NCBI RefSeq assembly: GCF_030687535.1
Contig: NZ_CP117437.1
Span: 2,439,501-2,503,500, forward strand
Direction: 5' to 3'
DNA: 64,000 nucleotides
DNA from: Pseudomonas sp. FP2335
GTDB taxonomy: Bacteria; Pseudomonadota; Gammaproteobacteria; Pseudomonadales; Pseudomonadaceae
Part shown: piece by piece, positions 16,492 through 25,364 of the stretch
Position numbering within the stretch: position 1 is the stretch's first letter
How the letters are laid out: every line of letters starts with the position of its first letter
Notes under the pieces: generated by a model
Seen by the model: only the letters and a program-made list of their open reading frames with translations
What the model was told of the DNA's origin: nothing
The model's database searches: none
Made by a program: the position numbers and the translations under genes

Positions 16492-17352
16492 ATGAAAAAA
16501 CTCATCGGCATCTACACCAGTCCACGCGGCCATTGGGTCGGCGACGGTTTTCCGGTGCGCACGCTGTTTTCCTACGACAACCTGGGCAAACACATCAGCC
16601 CATTCCTGTTACTGGACCACGCTGGCCCGGTGGATTTCACCCCGACCACTGAGCGTCGCGGCGTAGGCCAACACCCCCATCGCGGCTTCGAAACCGTGAC
16701 CATCGTCTACGACGGCGAAGTCGAACACCGCGACTCCACCGGCGCCGGCGGCATCATCGGCCCGGGCGATGTGCAATGGATGACGGCCGCCAAAGGCATC
16801 ATCCACGAAGAATTCCACTCCGAAGCCTTCGCCCGTAAAGGCGGCGCGCTGGAGATGGTGCAACTGTGGGTCAACTTGCCCGCCAAGGACAAAATGGCCG
16901 ACGCGGGTTACCAGACCATCGTCGACACGGATATTCCGCTGCTGCCATTGGCGGATGACGCCGGGCAGCTGCGCTTGATCGCCGGGGAATTCGCCGGGGC
17001 CAAAGGCCCGGCGCGGACCTTTACGCCGATTGATGTGTGGGACTTGCGCCTCAATGCAGGTAAACCAGTGACCCTGGACCTGCACGTCGGGCGCAACAGC
17101 GCGCTGGTGATCCTGCGCGGTACGGTGCTGGTCAACGGCGAAAACGTCGCACGCCAGGGGCAGTTGGTATTGTTTGAGCGCGATGGCCGCCAAATCAGCC
17201 TGGAGGCCAATGACGATGCCAAGGTGTTGTTGCTCAGTGGAGAACCGATTGACGAACCGATCGTAGGGCATGGCCCGTTTGTGATGAATACTGAGCAGGA
17301 AATTCATCAGGCGTTTGAGGATTTCCACTCGGGTCGGTTTGGGCGGATGTAG
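16492..17352 (+). CDS. Pirin family protein (cupin, possible quercetinase)
   Basis: This 286-residue cytoplasmic bicupin starts at ATG 16492 behind a strong GGAGG site. The pirin metal site is visible: HPHRGFETVT (two His), IHEEFHS (His, Glu), with GPGDVQWMTAAKGI between. The second cupin (~residues 180-275) is more degenerate. Pirins bind Fe(II); some cleave quercetin with dioxygen and others act as redox sensors. The C-terminus MNTEQEIHQAFEDFHSGRFG is the conserved pirin tail. The gene is divergent from the RND operon and appears monocistronic. Confidence 0.9.
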   Translation: MKKLIGIYTSPRGHWVGDGFPVRTLFSYDNLGKHISPFLLLDHAGPVDFTPTTERRGVGQHPHRGFETVTIVYDGEVEHRDSTGAGGIIGPGDVQWMTAAKGIIHEEFHSEAFARKGGALEMVQLWVNLPAKDKMADAGYQTIVDTDIPLLPLADDAGQLRLIAGEFAGAKGPARTFTPIDVWDLRLNAGKPVTLDLHVGRNSALVILRGTVLVNGENVARQGQLVLFERDGRQISLEANDDAKVLLLSGEPIDEPIVGHGPFVMNTEQEIHQAFEDFHSGRFGRM

Positions 17353-17427
17353 GGCTGATAACCTATCGCATAACTGTTGTGGGCAAGTCCATGCTAAAAG
17401 GGCAGCCCCTTAATCAGCGTTCAAAAG

Positions 17428-18585
17428 TTATGCGATGTTGAAACGATCGGATGAGAACTCTGATAGAGAAAGACAGGGTTGTTGGCCGACAGCCATGTTG
17501 GCCAACGCATCGCCGATTGATGGTGCGAATTTATATCCATGTCCTGAGCAGGCAGATGCGAAATAAGTTGCCGTCAGTGTTTTAGAGTTTTCGATCAGAA
17601 AAGACTCATCCGGGCTCATTGTATAGAAGCAGTTCTTTGCTTGTGCTGGCAAATGCTCAAGTTTCGGGAATAGGGTTTTAACAATATCGGAGATCTCGGC
17701 TATATACTGCTGCTGGACTGGAACATTCTTCCAGTCAGGAATGGCTGGGTCTTGTTGTCGATTGTGAAAGCCGATTTTTACACCGGGCTCATTACTGATG
17801 ATAGAAGGGACACCGTAGAGAATAGCTCCGTCGTTACGTTCATAGAGGAAGACAGGGAAGTGTTCTTTAGAGAATAGCTTCTCAAAGCCCATGTTTGGCT
17901 TGAACCAATAAACCGGAATTCGACGTGGTTCAATGCGATTGTTGAGCTCCGGTAGAAAGTTGTTGGTGATCCATGGTCCCGTAGTTAAAACTATCGATTT
18001 TGCATGATGTGTGCGTCCGTTTTTTGTTGTTACTCGTATGCCGGCATCATGATTTTCGATTTTTACGACGCTGTCACCAAATTCAATCATCGCGCCCTGT
18101 CTTACGGCTTCGTTCAACATTCCCAGTCTAGCGTCGCTAGCTGAAATCGCATACGCACCCGGCTCGTATACCACACGGATGTTATTCCGAAAATCAAATG
18201 CAGGTAAGCGCGCCCTAGCTGTTGATGATGTCCAGATCTCGTGCTCAATATTTCCTTGAATTGCAGTTTTTATACTTCCGGCCACGACGCTGCTAGAGGT
18301 CGGGCCAATGAAAACTCCTCCTGTATCAAATAGAATTTGGTGCCCTATCTGCTTTTCTAGTTCGTGCCAAAGCAAGTTGGCATGATTAAGTAGCGGGAGG
18401 TATTTTTCGCCCTCCCAGTAAGCGCGTCGGAAGATTCTTGACCCCCCTTGTGAGGAACCGTAACGATGTGTGGGGCCAGAAGCGTCAATGCCTAGAGCGC
18501 TAGTGCATTTTGGCGCGGCTCTCCACAGAGTGGCTGCGCCCATTATTCCAAGTCCCACAACGATTAAATCAAGCATGTGTTTCAC
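17428..18585 (-). CDS. MSOX/N-methyltryptophan-oxidase-like FAD oxidoreductase
   Basis: This 385-residue flavoprotein has an N-terminal Rossmann motif (VVGLGIMGAA), then YGSSQGGSRIFRRAYWEGE, the family equivalent of the HGDTRIIRHAY stretch of sarcosine oxidase. Near residue 320, KNCFYTMSPDESF contains the cysteine that carries covalent FAD in sarcosine oxidase and NikD. The C-terminus has SACSGHGYKFAPSIGD. Family members oxidise secondary amines or cyclic imino acids (sarcosine, pipecolate, piperideine carboxylate) with dioxygen. It is the last gene of a four-gene operon; its start overlaps the stop of the exporter by 4 bp. Base composition is much lower in GC than flanking genes. The substrate is unknown, and the linked P5C-reductase-like gene hints at a cyclic imine. 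Confidence 0.85.
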   Translation of the reverse strand: MKHMLDLIVVGLGIMGAATLWRAAPKCTSALGIDASGPTHRYGSSQGGSRIFRRAYWEGEKYLPLLNHANLLWHELEKQIGHQILFDTGGVFIGPTSSSVVAGSIKTAIQGNIEHEIWTSSTARARLPAFDFRNNIRVVYEPGAYAISASDARLGMLNEAVRQGAMIEFGDSVVKIENHDAGIRVTTKNGRTHHAKSIVLTTGPWITNNFLPELNNRIEPRRIPVYWFKPNMGFEKLFSKEHFPVFLYERNDGAILYGVPSIISNEPGVKIGFHNRQQDPAIPDWKNVPVQQQYIAEISDIVKTLFPKLEHLPAQAKNCFYTMSPDESFLIENSKTLTATYFASACSGHGYKFAPSIGDALANMAVGQQPCLSLSEFSSDRFNIA

Positions 18586-19493
18586 GTGCGGCTCCTCTTT
18601 TTTGGTTGTCGGGAGGCTATTGTGTCGTATGTGATAAGTGCCCCCAGAATAATTATTGTCGTGATTAGAGTAATCAGGGAGGTTGTCGGCATGTTTTGTT
18701 TTTCGGAAGTGAGTGATATCGTTATGAGTGTAAGTGGTAGTGTGAGTTGCAGGGCGCCAGTGAGTGAAAGTGGTATTTTTCCAGTCGCGTAAGAAAACAT
18801 GAATAGGGGAACTGTGGAAACAGCGCCAGCCAGCCAGATTATATTTGATGACTGTGGGGGTAGTTCGTGGGGGTATGGAATAGTGAGATTGAAAAGTAAA
18901 AAAGCTGGCGGTAAGCAGAGTGTTAAAAGCACGGTTTCAATAAATAATCCATTTGCAGCGGTTAGTGGGGTGGATTTTTTTATGTATGTATAAAGTCCCC
19001 ATGTTATGGCTATCAATAGGTAGGTCGAGTGGTTTATATTTTCCGTTAGTGAAATAAATAGTGCGATGCAGCCAAGTGTGGTCAGGAGGGATGCTGTTTT
19101 TTGTGTGCTGATCGGCTCTTGATAAATTACGATGCCTAGTGCGATTGAAATGAAAGGAGCCAGTAAATAGCCAAGCCCCGTTTCCAGAATATATCCATTG
19201 ATAGATGACCAGATAAATGTGGCCCAGTTTGCGGCAATGAAGAGTGACGCAAAGAAATGTCGAAGAACTGTTCTTGGCCTCAAGATGTTTAGCGGGTGAG
19301 GGGGGCGAAAAACTAAAATACAAATACTGAGGACAAGTGCGGAGAGTATTATTCTGTAAACGACTAAGGTTGTGGGGGTTACGTCGCCAAGCGCTCGCCA
19401 GTAAAGTGATGATGATCCTAGGATGAGGTTTGCGAGCACCGATAGAGTGATCGGTAGTACTTGACGATTAATGTTTTCTTGTGGCGAGTTCAT
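18582..19493 (-). CDS. DMT/EamA-type exporter (RarD-like)
   Basis: This is a 303-residue protein with about ten membrane helices in two repeated halves. Family features are LGSSSLYWRAL in helix 1, VVYRIILSALVLS in helix 2, and AANWATFIWSSINGYILETGLGYLLAPF, which corresponds to the RarD NW...N....SLGYF region. RarD-like members export small metabolites. It overlaps both neighbours by 4 bp (ATGA) and so is translationally coupled. In context it is probably the exporter of whatever the operon makes, or an uptake/efflux step for its substrate. The coding sequence is low in GC. Confidence 0.82.
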   Translation of the reverse strand: MNSPQENINRQVLPITLSVLANLILGSSSLYWRALGDVTPTTLVVYRIILSALVLSICILVFRPPHPLNILRPRTVLRHFFASLFIAANWATFIWSSINGYILETGLGYLLAPFISIALGIVIYQEPISTQKTASLLTTLGCIALFISLTENINHSTYLLIAITWGLYTYIKKSTPLTAANGLFIETVLLTLCLPPAFLLFNLTIPYPHELPPQSSNIIWLAGAVSTVPLFMFSYATGKIPLSLTGALQLTLPLTLITISLTSEKQNMPTTSLITLITTIIILGALITYDTIASRQPKKRSRT

Positions 19494-20353
19494 GATGGGT
19501 GTTTCGGGTTATGAGTAAATTGAATGATTTCATATGACCAAAAGATATTTCCGTTGTTGTCAATGGAGTACGCGGCCTTGTTTTGCCTTTCCCAGTTTTC
19601 GAATTCTTTTTTCAAGTGTTCACTTAGTGTTTGCCACTGATTCGAGTAGTGGTTAAGTGGGAGTGTGTGGCGCTCAACAAGTTTGTGCAGTAGAGGCGGG
19701 TTGTTGTTATGTCTGCGGTTGTATCGTTCTAATACATCACGTATCCCTATCAGCGAGTTGAGACCGACGATCGCTGTTCCCGTAGGCTCTAGATGTCTCG
19801 GGAGATCTTCAAGGAAACGCATGATGACCGCGTCACCGTAGAACATCGCGTGGATCGGCAATTGTGCGGTCTGATTTTTTGTTTCCAACCGTTGAACGAG
19901 TGAGCGAGAGGGCGTTCGCCAGCCGGGGGGGTTGAATACGATCGTTTGGTATTTTCTTTCAGGGAGGTTGGCGAAAAGGTCGCTTGCAAAAAAAGATATT
20001 TTACTGTCCTTGAAGTTTAAGTGTTCGTTGATTTTTGCCTGTTCAATTGATCTCGCGGAAATGTCGCTGGCCGTGATGTCTTTATTGCCAAGTTGGCGTA
20101 CCAATAACGCATGAACACCACTCCCCGTACCCATATCCAAAAAACTGCTATTGAGTGCTCCAGAGCTCAATGACTGCACCAGGTAATGGCCCAGTCTGAC
20201 ACCTGCCAAACTTACTTTGAAAACGTCGGGGGTATCAGTTAGTATCAAACATTGACCTAGGCCGAAGTATAATTTATATGTGCTTTTCAATGTGCTCGGG
20301 GGTTCGTGGGTTAGGTGGTAGCTCGCTATTCCGTGATCAATCAATCCTTGCAT
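19490..20353 (-). CDS. Class I SAM-dependent methyltransferase with NPPGW motif
   Basis: The protein has 287 residues. Motif I is FLDMGTGSGVHALL (about residue 90), an acidic motif II follows (ITASDISARSIEQAK), and motif IV is NPPGW. The NPP(Y/G) signature marks enzymes that methylate nitrogen of a planar group (HemK/PrmC glutamine, N6-adenine), so N-methylation is the best guess. There is no PrmC recognition domain and no DNA target domain, so a small-molecule or peptide target is plausible. It begins 2 bp after the reductase stop (20356) and overlaps the exporter by 4 bp. Confidence 0.8.
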   Translation of the reverse strand: MQGLIDHGIASYHLTHEPPSTLKSTYKLYFGLGQCLILTDTPDVFKVSLAGVRLGHYLVQSLSSGALNSSFLDMGTGSGVHALLVRQLGNKDITASDISARSIEQAKINEHLNFKDSKISFFASDLFANLPERKYQTIVFNPPGWRTPSRSLVQRLETKNQTAQLPIHAMFYGDAVIMRFLEDLPRHLEPTGTAIVGLNSLIGIRDVLERYNRRHNNNPPLLHKLVERHTLPLNHYSNQWQTLSEHLKKEFENWERQNKAAYSIDNNGNIFWSYEIIQFTHNPKHPS

Positions 20354-20355
20354 TT

Positions 20356-21168
20356 TCAGTCTCCTTGGCCTAGTGCTGTTGAGCGCTCTCTAGCCTGTTT
20401 TAACCCGCAGACAATAATTTCTCGAAGTTTCTGATGGTTAAAGAAATTTATCGCCTGCATTGTTGTTCCTTCAGGTGTTGTGACTTTTTCACAAAGTGTC
20501 ATTGGTGGTGATTGATTGGCTTCAAGAAGAGATGTAGTTCCCCGCAGTGACTGAATTGTCATGGAGGTACCTTGTTCTTTATTGAATCCGGCAAAAACAG
20601 CATACTCAATAAGGGCCGCCGCAAAATAGGAAATATATGCAGGGCCTCCGCCAATCAAAGCCGTCGCGGAGTCAATGAGTGCTTCGTCCTTTATCATCAT
20701 GACTTTCCCTAGGCTTGAAAAAATCACCTCGGCCAGCCGGATGGTTTTCTCTGTTGCTTCAGGGGCGAACGTCAGTGCGGTCAAGCCTTGGTTGATGGCG
20801 CATGCGAGGTTCGGAATGGCTCTGCAGACTTGTACTGTATTGAGCTGGGCCGCGAGCTCGGGCGTAGATATGCCGGCCATGACTGATATTATTGCACCGT
20901 CAATTTTCTCAAGCTTCGATATTTTTTTTGAAAGCGCTTTGAACGATTGAGGCGGAATTGCGAGGATTATACAATCTGACTTTAGAAGTTTTGGCAGGCC
21001 TTCGACTGTATTGACACCCATTTTAGTCATTTCATCCCTGCGTGCAGCATCAGGGTCAATAGTCGTTATCGATATGTCAAGGCTTGAACGTTTCAAACCA
21101 AGTGCAATGGCGCTTCCCATATGGCCCGCGCCTATAATTGTGACCTCAATTGTTGTCTTGGTCATCAT
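20356..21168 (-). CDS. Pyrroline-5-carboxylate reductase-like enzyme
   Basis: The start at 21168 (MMTKTTIEVTIIGAGHMGS) gives 270 residues, normal for ProC; an upstream start at 21273 would add 35 unconserved residues. Residues 8-20 are the NAD(P) Rossmann motif GAGHMGSAI. IIDSATALIGGGPAYISYF is the GxGPAY dimer and active-site region, and TTPEGTTMQAI near the C-terminus is the conserved SPGGTT-type substrate loop. ProC reduces cyclic imines such as P5C to proline; the chromosome is expected to have a housekeeping proC elsewhere. As the first gene of a low-GC operon with a flavin amine oxidase, methyltransferase and exporter, it is more likely a pathway-specific imine reductase. Confidence 0.8.
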   Translation of the reverse strand: MMTKTTIEVTIIGAGHMGSAIALGLKRSSLDISITTIDPDAARRDEMTKMGVNTVEGLPKLLKSDCIILAIPPQSFKALSKKISKLEKIDGAIISVMAGISTPELAAQLNTVQVCRAIPNLACAINQGLTALTFAPEATEKTIRLAEVIFSSLGKVMMIKDEALIDSATALIGGGPAYISYFAAALIEYAVFAGFNKEQGTSMTIQSLRGTTSLLEANQSPPMTLCEKVTTPEGTTMQAINFFNHQKLREIIVCGLKQARERSTALGQGD

Positions 21169-21284
21169 GAGTTCTCTGTTTGTCTGATGGGTATTGCTCT
21201 CCTGTATGTTTTCAGATTCATCCAAAGTTTGACTGGCATCAAACCTTGAGCTTCCTAAAGGTGTGTAGTCCATTTCTGGTGTAA

Positions 21285-21398
21285 TTAAGTTTTGGCAACG
21301 GATACGGCTATGACTATTTGCTGGACGGTTTGGGTAGGTTTGCGAGAGTGAAGCAAGTTTCAGAACTTTCCGAAAGATCGCTCCTGTATCTAATCTGA
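21285..21398 (+). pseudogene. Possible Rhs/YD-repeat coding remnant
   Basis: Between two stops the plus strand reads LSFGNGYGYDYLLDGLGRFA then RVKQVSELSERSLLYLI. GYDYLLDGLGRFARV fits the YD-repeat pattern (YDYDxLGRL..V). It has no start codon and lies in the spacer upstream of the reductase. It is too short to be certain; chance similarity is possible. Confidence 0.25.
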
Positions 21399-21556
21399 GA
21401 CCTTTTATAAGTCGATCATGTGCTTGCAGTCTTGAGTGTCCAATGATCGGACGGCTAAGTCGGTACGTCGCACCCTAGCCCCACATTTTTCCCCGCGCTA
21501 TACCCCACATCTCGATTTCATGCGATCTTCTCGCCATTCGCCCTGGAGTCGCCTGG

Positions 21557-23002
21557 ATGCCCTCATTTATCTCCGATCACCCCATGCTCTGTGCCCTGGG
21601 GCTGATCTTTATCGACATCGCCGTCTGGCGTCTTATCTCCGCCGACCTCGCCAACTGGAAGCTCGCCGCGCGGCTGGTGATTTTTGCGGTGTTCAGCGCC
21701 GTGCTGTTCAACGATGGCATGAACCCCATGCTGGTTGCGCCCTACGCCGACAACACCGCACTGCACATGGCCGCGACGGCCTTGCAGATCGGCTGGTGGC
21801 TGTTCGCGGCGCGTACGCTCACGGTGCTGCTTGGCGCGTTGATGATGCAGCGGGTCGGTCACACCGGGCGGTTGTTGCAGGATCTGCTCGGCGCGGTGAT
21901 TTTCCTGATTGCGATCATCGCCGCTCTGGCCTACGTGCTCGACCTGCCGGTCAAGGGCGTGCTGGCCACCTCCGGTGCGGTGGCGATCATTGTCGGCCTG
22001 GCGCTGCAAAGTACTTTGAGCGACGTGTTTTCCGGGATCGTGCTCAATACCACCAAGCCCTACCAGCTGGATGACTGGATCTCCATCGACGGCACCGAGG
22101 GCCGTGTCACCGACATCGATTGGCGTGCCACGCGCCTGCAAACCTCCCAGGGCAGCCTGGCGGTGATCCCCAATTCCCTGGCGGCCAAGGCCAAGATCAT
22201 CAACTTTTCGCGCCCGGCGGATATGTTCGGCCTGGCGGTCAGCCTGCAAGTCAGCCCCCATGCACGCCCGCAAACGGTGATTGAGGCCCTGGAGCGGGCG
22301 ATGCAAGGCTGCCGACCGTTGCTGGCGAATCCGGCGCCCAGCGTGGCGTTCAAAACCAGCGGCAGCGCGGGCGTGGAGTATGAAATCAGCGGCTTTGTGC
22401 CGGCCATGAGCCTCAAGCGCGAGGTACGCAACCAGCTTTACGACCTGGCTTTCCGTCACCTGCAATCGGCGGGTGTGAGCCTGTTGTCCGCCACCGAAAG
22501 CAGCACGCCAGCCACTGCATCGGCGGCGCGGGCGCTGTTGGAGCGTTCGTCGATTTTCTCGACCCTGCGCCAGGAAGAAAAAGACACCTTCAGTCAGAAC
22601 ATGACCCTGCACACCTATCGCACCGGCGAGATGATTCTGGCGGCAGGGGAGGTCAGTGATCATCTGTTCATCATCGAGTCCGGCGTGGTCTCGGTGATGT
22701 TGACCAAGGGCGGCCACAAGTTCGAAGCCGGGCGCATGGGGCCGGGCGAGGCGATTGGCGAGGCGGGAATCCTGTCGGATCAGGCGGCGCTGGCGGACTT
22801 TTCGGCGAAGACCTTCTGCACCCTGTACCGCATCGAGAAGGAATACCTCAAGCCGTGCCTGGATGCGCGGCATGACATCAGCGAGGCGATGAAAGCGCTG
22901 TTGGATTTCCGCCTGCACGCGGCGCAGGCCCTGACCCAGGAAACACCCGTGGTGCCGGTGAAGAAGGGCTTCTTGCAGTGGCTGAAAAAGCGCGGGCTCT
23001 AG
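21557..23002 (+). CDS. MscS-type mechanosensitive channel with cyclic-nucleotide-binding domain
   Basis: This 481-residue inner-membrane protein has four to five hydrophobic helices. The pore helix and beta domain are recognisable as GVLATSGAVAIIVGLALQST, LSDVFSGIVLNTTKPYQLDD and RATRLQTSQGSLAVIPNSL. From ~residue 335 a cNMP-binding fold follows (GEMILAAGEVSDHLFIIESG, then GPGEAIGEAGILSD). This is the MscS/bCNG architecture, in which ligand binding can gate or desensitise the channel under hypo-osmotic stress. The phosphate-binding arginine of the cassette is not obvious (GEAGILSDQAALADF), so cAMP binding is uncertain. It converges on the TonB receptor. Confidence 0.9.
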   Translation: MPSFISDHPMLCALGLIFIDIAVWRLISADLANWKLAARLVIFAVFSAVLFNDGMNPMLVAPYADNTALHMAATALQIGWWLFAARTLTVLLGALMMQRVGHTGRLLQDLLGAVIFLIAIIAALAYVLDLPVKGVLATSGAVAIIVGLALQSTLSDVFSGIVLNTTKPYQLDDWISIDGTEGRVTDIDWRATRLQTSQGSLAVIPNSLAAKAKIINFSRPADMFGLAVSLQVSPHARPQTVIEALERAMQGCRPLLANPAPSVAFKTSGSAGVEYEISGFVPAMSLKREVRNQLYDLAFRHLQSAGVSLLSATESSTPATASAARALLERSSIFSTLRQEEKDTFSQNMTLHTYRTGEMILAAGEVSDHLFIIESGVVSVMLTKGGHKFEAGRMGPGEAIGEAGILSDQAALADFSAKTFCTLYRIEKEYLKPCLDARHDISEAMKALLDFRLHAAQALTQETPVVPVKKGFLQWLKKRGL

Positions 23003-23020
23003 GCCCGCGCTCGCGTTCGA

Positions 23021-25171
23021 TCAGAAGTTCACCGTGGCACTCAGGCGCGCGGTCAGTGGCGCACCCTGGAACAGGTAGTCATCGCCCAGGTACTCGCCTG
23101 CGTCGCGCCAGTAGCGCTTGTCGAACAGGTTGTCGACGCTCAGGCGCAGCACCGTCTCATAGCCGTCTACCTTGGTGGTGTAGCGGCTGCCCACATTGAC
23201 CACTGCGTAATCGCCGACTTCCACCGTGCCGTCGCGGTTGGCGGCCTTCTTCGCGCTGTACTGCACGCCGCCGAGCACCGCCAGGCCGTTGACCCACGGC
23301 AGCGCGTAGTCGGCGTACAGGCTGGCGCGCAGCTTGGGCACGTTGAGCGCCTGATGGCCTTCGTATGCCGGGGTGCCGCTGCCGGTGACCCGTGCACGGA
23401 TCGCCGCCACGCTACTGGAAATCTGCAGGCGTTCGGTGGCCCAGCCATTGGCCGACAGCTCCAGCCCGGTGTTTTTCTGCTCGCCTTGTTGCACGTAGTT
23501 GAACGCGCCCGTGCCGTCCGGCTTGGCGTACTGGTAGGCCTGGCGGGTCTGGAACACGGCGGCGGCGAAGCTGATGCGGCGCCAGTCGTATTTCACCCCG
23601 GCTTCGAGCTGGCGTGAGGTGGTGGGGGCCAGGGTTTCGCCGTCGTTGATGGTGGTCCATGGCGCTTCACCGCCCAGGGACAGGCCCTTGCTGTAGCTGG
23701 TGTACAACGACAGGTTTTCCACCGGCTTGTAGATCAACGATGCCTGGGGCAGGAATTCGTATGTCTGGGTGTGGCGTTGCTGGTTGCCGAACTCATCAAA
23801 CGCCTTTTCATCCAGGCGCACTTCGCGGCCTCCGAGGATGGTTTGCCATTGCTCGTTCAGGCGAATGCGGTCGGTGACGAACAGGCCGTACTGGCGGCTG
23901 TCGAGGCGCCGGTGCTTGTCGTTCAGCGGTACGTCGGTGGGGGTGAAGGTCGGGGCATCCACATTGATGTTGGAGCTGCCGATGTATTCGTTCACTGACT
24001 TGCGCTTGTCGATCACCCGGCGAAAGGCGCTGGTGCCGAAGGTCAGTTCATGGCCCAGGCTGGCGGTGTCGAACAGCCCGGTCATGGCCGCCTGCACTTC
24101 GTCGTCACGACGGGTGTCGTCGGGGCTGCGGTAGTCGTAGACGTCGTAGTCGCCGGTGGGGCCGAAGGTTGCGGTGCCGCAATCGGTCACGTAGAAGCAG
24201 CCGTAGGCAAACGAGCTGTAATCGTCAATCACCACCTTGCTGCGCGCCGCGCTGACGTTGCCTTTCCACTGATCACTGAAGCGGTACTCGAACTTGCCGT
24301 TGAGGTTCAGCGAATCGATCCCCACCGGCTTCGAGCCGCTCTGGTGCCCCAGCAGTTTTTTCGGCGAGGCGTCGTTCGGCACTTCAGTGCCGCCGAGCAA
24401 CTGGTAGCCCGGCACCGAGCGCTGTTGCTTGTTCTGGTATTCGGCGTCCAGTTGCAGCACGGCGTCGGGGCTGATGTTCCAGTCGAAGGCCAGGGACAGG
24501 AAATCGCGCTGGCCATTGGCGTGTTCCACATAGGAATGCAGGTCTTCATGGGCGACGTTGGCACGCAGGCCGAATTGCTTGTCGCTGCCAAACCAGCCGC
24601 CGACGTCGGTGGCGATGTAGCCGCTGCCGCGATCATCGGTGGACACCGTCACCGAACGCACATCTTCCGGGCGCTTGGTCACGTAGTTGATCACGCCGCT
24701 GGGCTCGGAAATGCCGCTCTGCAAACCGGCCAGGCCCTTGAGCACCTCGACCTGCTGCTTGTTTTCCAGGGCGACGTTCTGCTCGCCGGTGATGGTGCGC
24801 CCGTTGATCTTGTAGCTGCTCGCCGCGTTCAGCGAGAAGCCGCGCACCACAAAGTTTTCGTAGTAGCCGATGGGGGCGTAGCTGTCGCCCACCGACGCGT
24901 CGTTGCGCAACACCTCACTGAGCAGGCGTGCTTGCTGGTCCTGGATCAACTGCGCGTTGATCACCGCGATCGACGCCGGCGTATCGAGCAGAGCGGCTTC
25001 GCTGAAGCCGCTGACCGACGCGGTTTCGCTGCGATAGCCGGTTTCATCCTGGCCCAGAACGTTCACCGCCGGCAGCTCCAGCTCGGCCGCGAGGCTGCTG
25101 CCGATGCCGCCACTGAGCAGCAGGCCGAGGGCGAAACGTGAAGTGACGACGGGACGAAAACGCAAAACCAT
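23021..25171 (-). CDS. TonB-dependent siderophore receptor
   Basis: This 716-residue outer-membrane protein has a signal peptide ending around LAAELELP. A plug domain (~residues 35-190) has DTPASIAVINAQLIQDQQA, VVRGFSLNAASSYKINGR and EVLKGLAGLQSGISEPSGVI. A 22-strand barrel ends in the terminal phenylalanine (ARLSATVNF) recognised by the Bam machinery. The plug resembles FhuE/coprogen-type receptors, so the ligand is probably a ferric hydroxamate or catecholate. There is no N-terminal signalling domain, so it is not a FecA-type transducer. A partial Fur-box-like sequence (25244-25254) lies 70-85 bp upstream. Confidence 0.92.
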   Translation of the reverse strand: MVLRFRPVVTSRFALGLLLSGGIGSSLAAELELPAVNVLGQDETGYRSETASVSGFSEAALLDTPASIAVINAQLIQDQQARLLSEVLRNDASVGDSYAPIGYYENFVVRGFSLNAASSYKINGRTITGEQNVALENKQQVEVLKGLAGLQSGISEPSGVINYVTKRPEDVRSVTVSTDDRGSGYIATDVGGWFGSDKQFGLRANVAHEDLHSYVEHANGQRDFLSLAFDWNISPDAVLQLDAEYQNKQQRSVPGYQLLGGTEVPNDASPKKLLGHQSGSKPVGIDSLNLNGKFEYRFSDQWKGNVSAARSKVVIDDYSSFAYGCFYVTDCGTATFGPTGDYDVYDYRSPDDTRRDDEVQAAMTGLFDTASLGHELTFGTSAFRRVIDKRKSVNEYIGSSNINVDAPTFTPTDVPLNDKHRRLDSRQYGLFVTDRIRLNEQWQTILGGREVRLDEKAFDEFGNQQRHTQTYEFLPQASLIYKPVENLSLYTSYSKGLSLGGEAPWTTINDGETLAPTTSRQLEAGVKYDWRRISFAAAVFQTRQAYQYAKPDGTGAFNYVQQGEQKNTGLELSANGWATERLQISSSVAAIRARVTGSGTPAYEGHQALNVPKLRASLYADYALPWVNGLAVLGGVQYSAKKAANRDGTVEVGDYAVVNVGSRYTTKVDGYETVLRLSVDNLFDKRYWRDAGEYLGDDYLFQGAPLTARLSATVNF

Positions 25172-25243
25172 GGGGGCAGGGCCTTAAAGCGCGGGGCGGG
25201 GGGCGCATAAGCTAGGCATAAGTGCACACTTTTACAAGGCTTC

Positions 25244-25254
25244 GAGAATGATTC
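25244..25254. promoter_or_regulatory. Half Fur-box-like sequence upstream of the TonB receptor
   Basis: GAGAATGATTC matches one half of the Fur consensus (GATAATGATAAT..) with few differences, while the other half is poor. It lies 73-83 bp before the receptor start on the minus strand. Fur control is expected for such a receptor, but this site alone is weak evidence. Confidence 0.3.
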
Positions 25255-25260
25255 GCGGCT

Positions 25261-25277
25261 TGAGACAACCCGTCTCA
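25261..25277. promoter_or_regulatory. Putative AcoR upstream activating site for the SDR gene
   Basis: TGAGAC-AACCC-GTCTCA is a 17-bp dyad about 90-100 bp before the SDR start. Its arms are identical to those of the dyad upstream of acoA (28155-28171). A matching -24/-12 promoter is not clear here; GG and GC pairs are present, but with 9 or 11 bp spacing instead of 10. Confidence 0.55.
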
Positions 25278-25364
25278 GCCCTCACGCCGATCCAGCTGGA
25301 CCTCGACAGCGGGCGTGCACAGCTGCGATAGACAAGGCTTCTCTCACTGTTGCAGGAGATTGTC

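Noticed and set aside
25298..25326. Possible -24/-12 promoter before the SDR gene
   Set aside because: GG and GC pairs are present but spaced 9 or 11 bp rather than 10, so it does not meet the sigma-54 rule.
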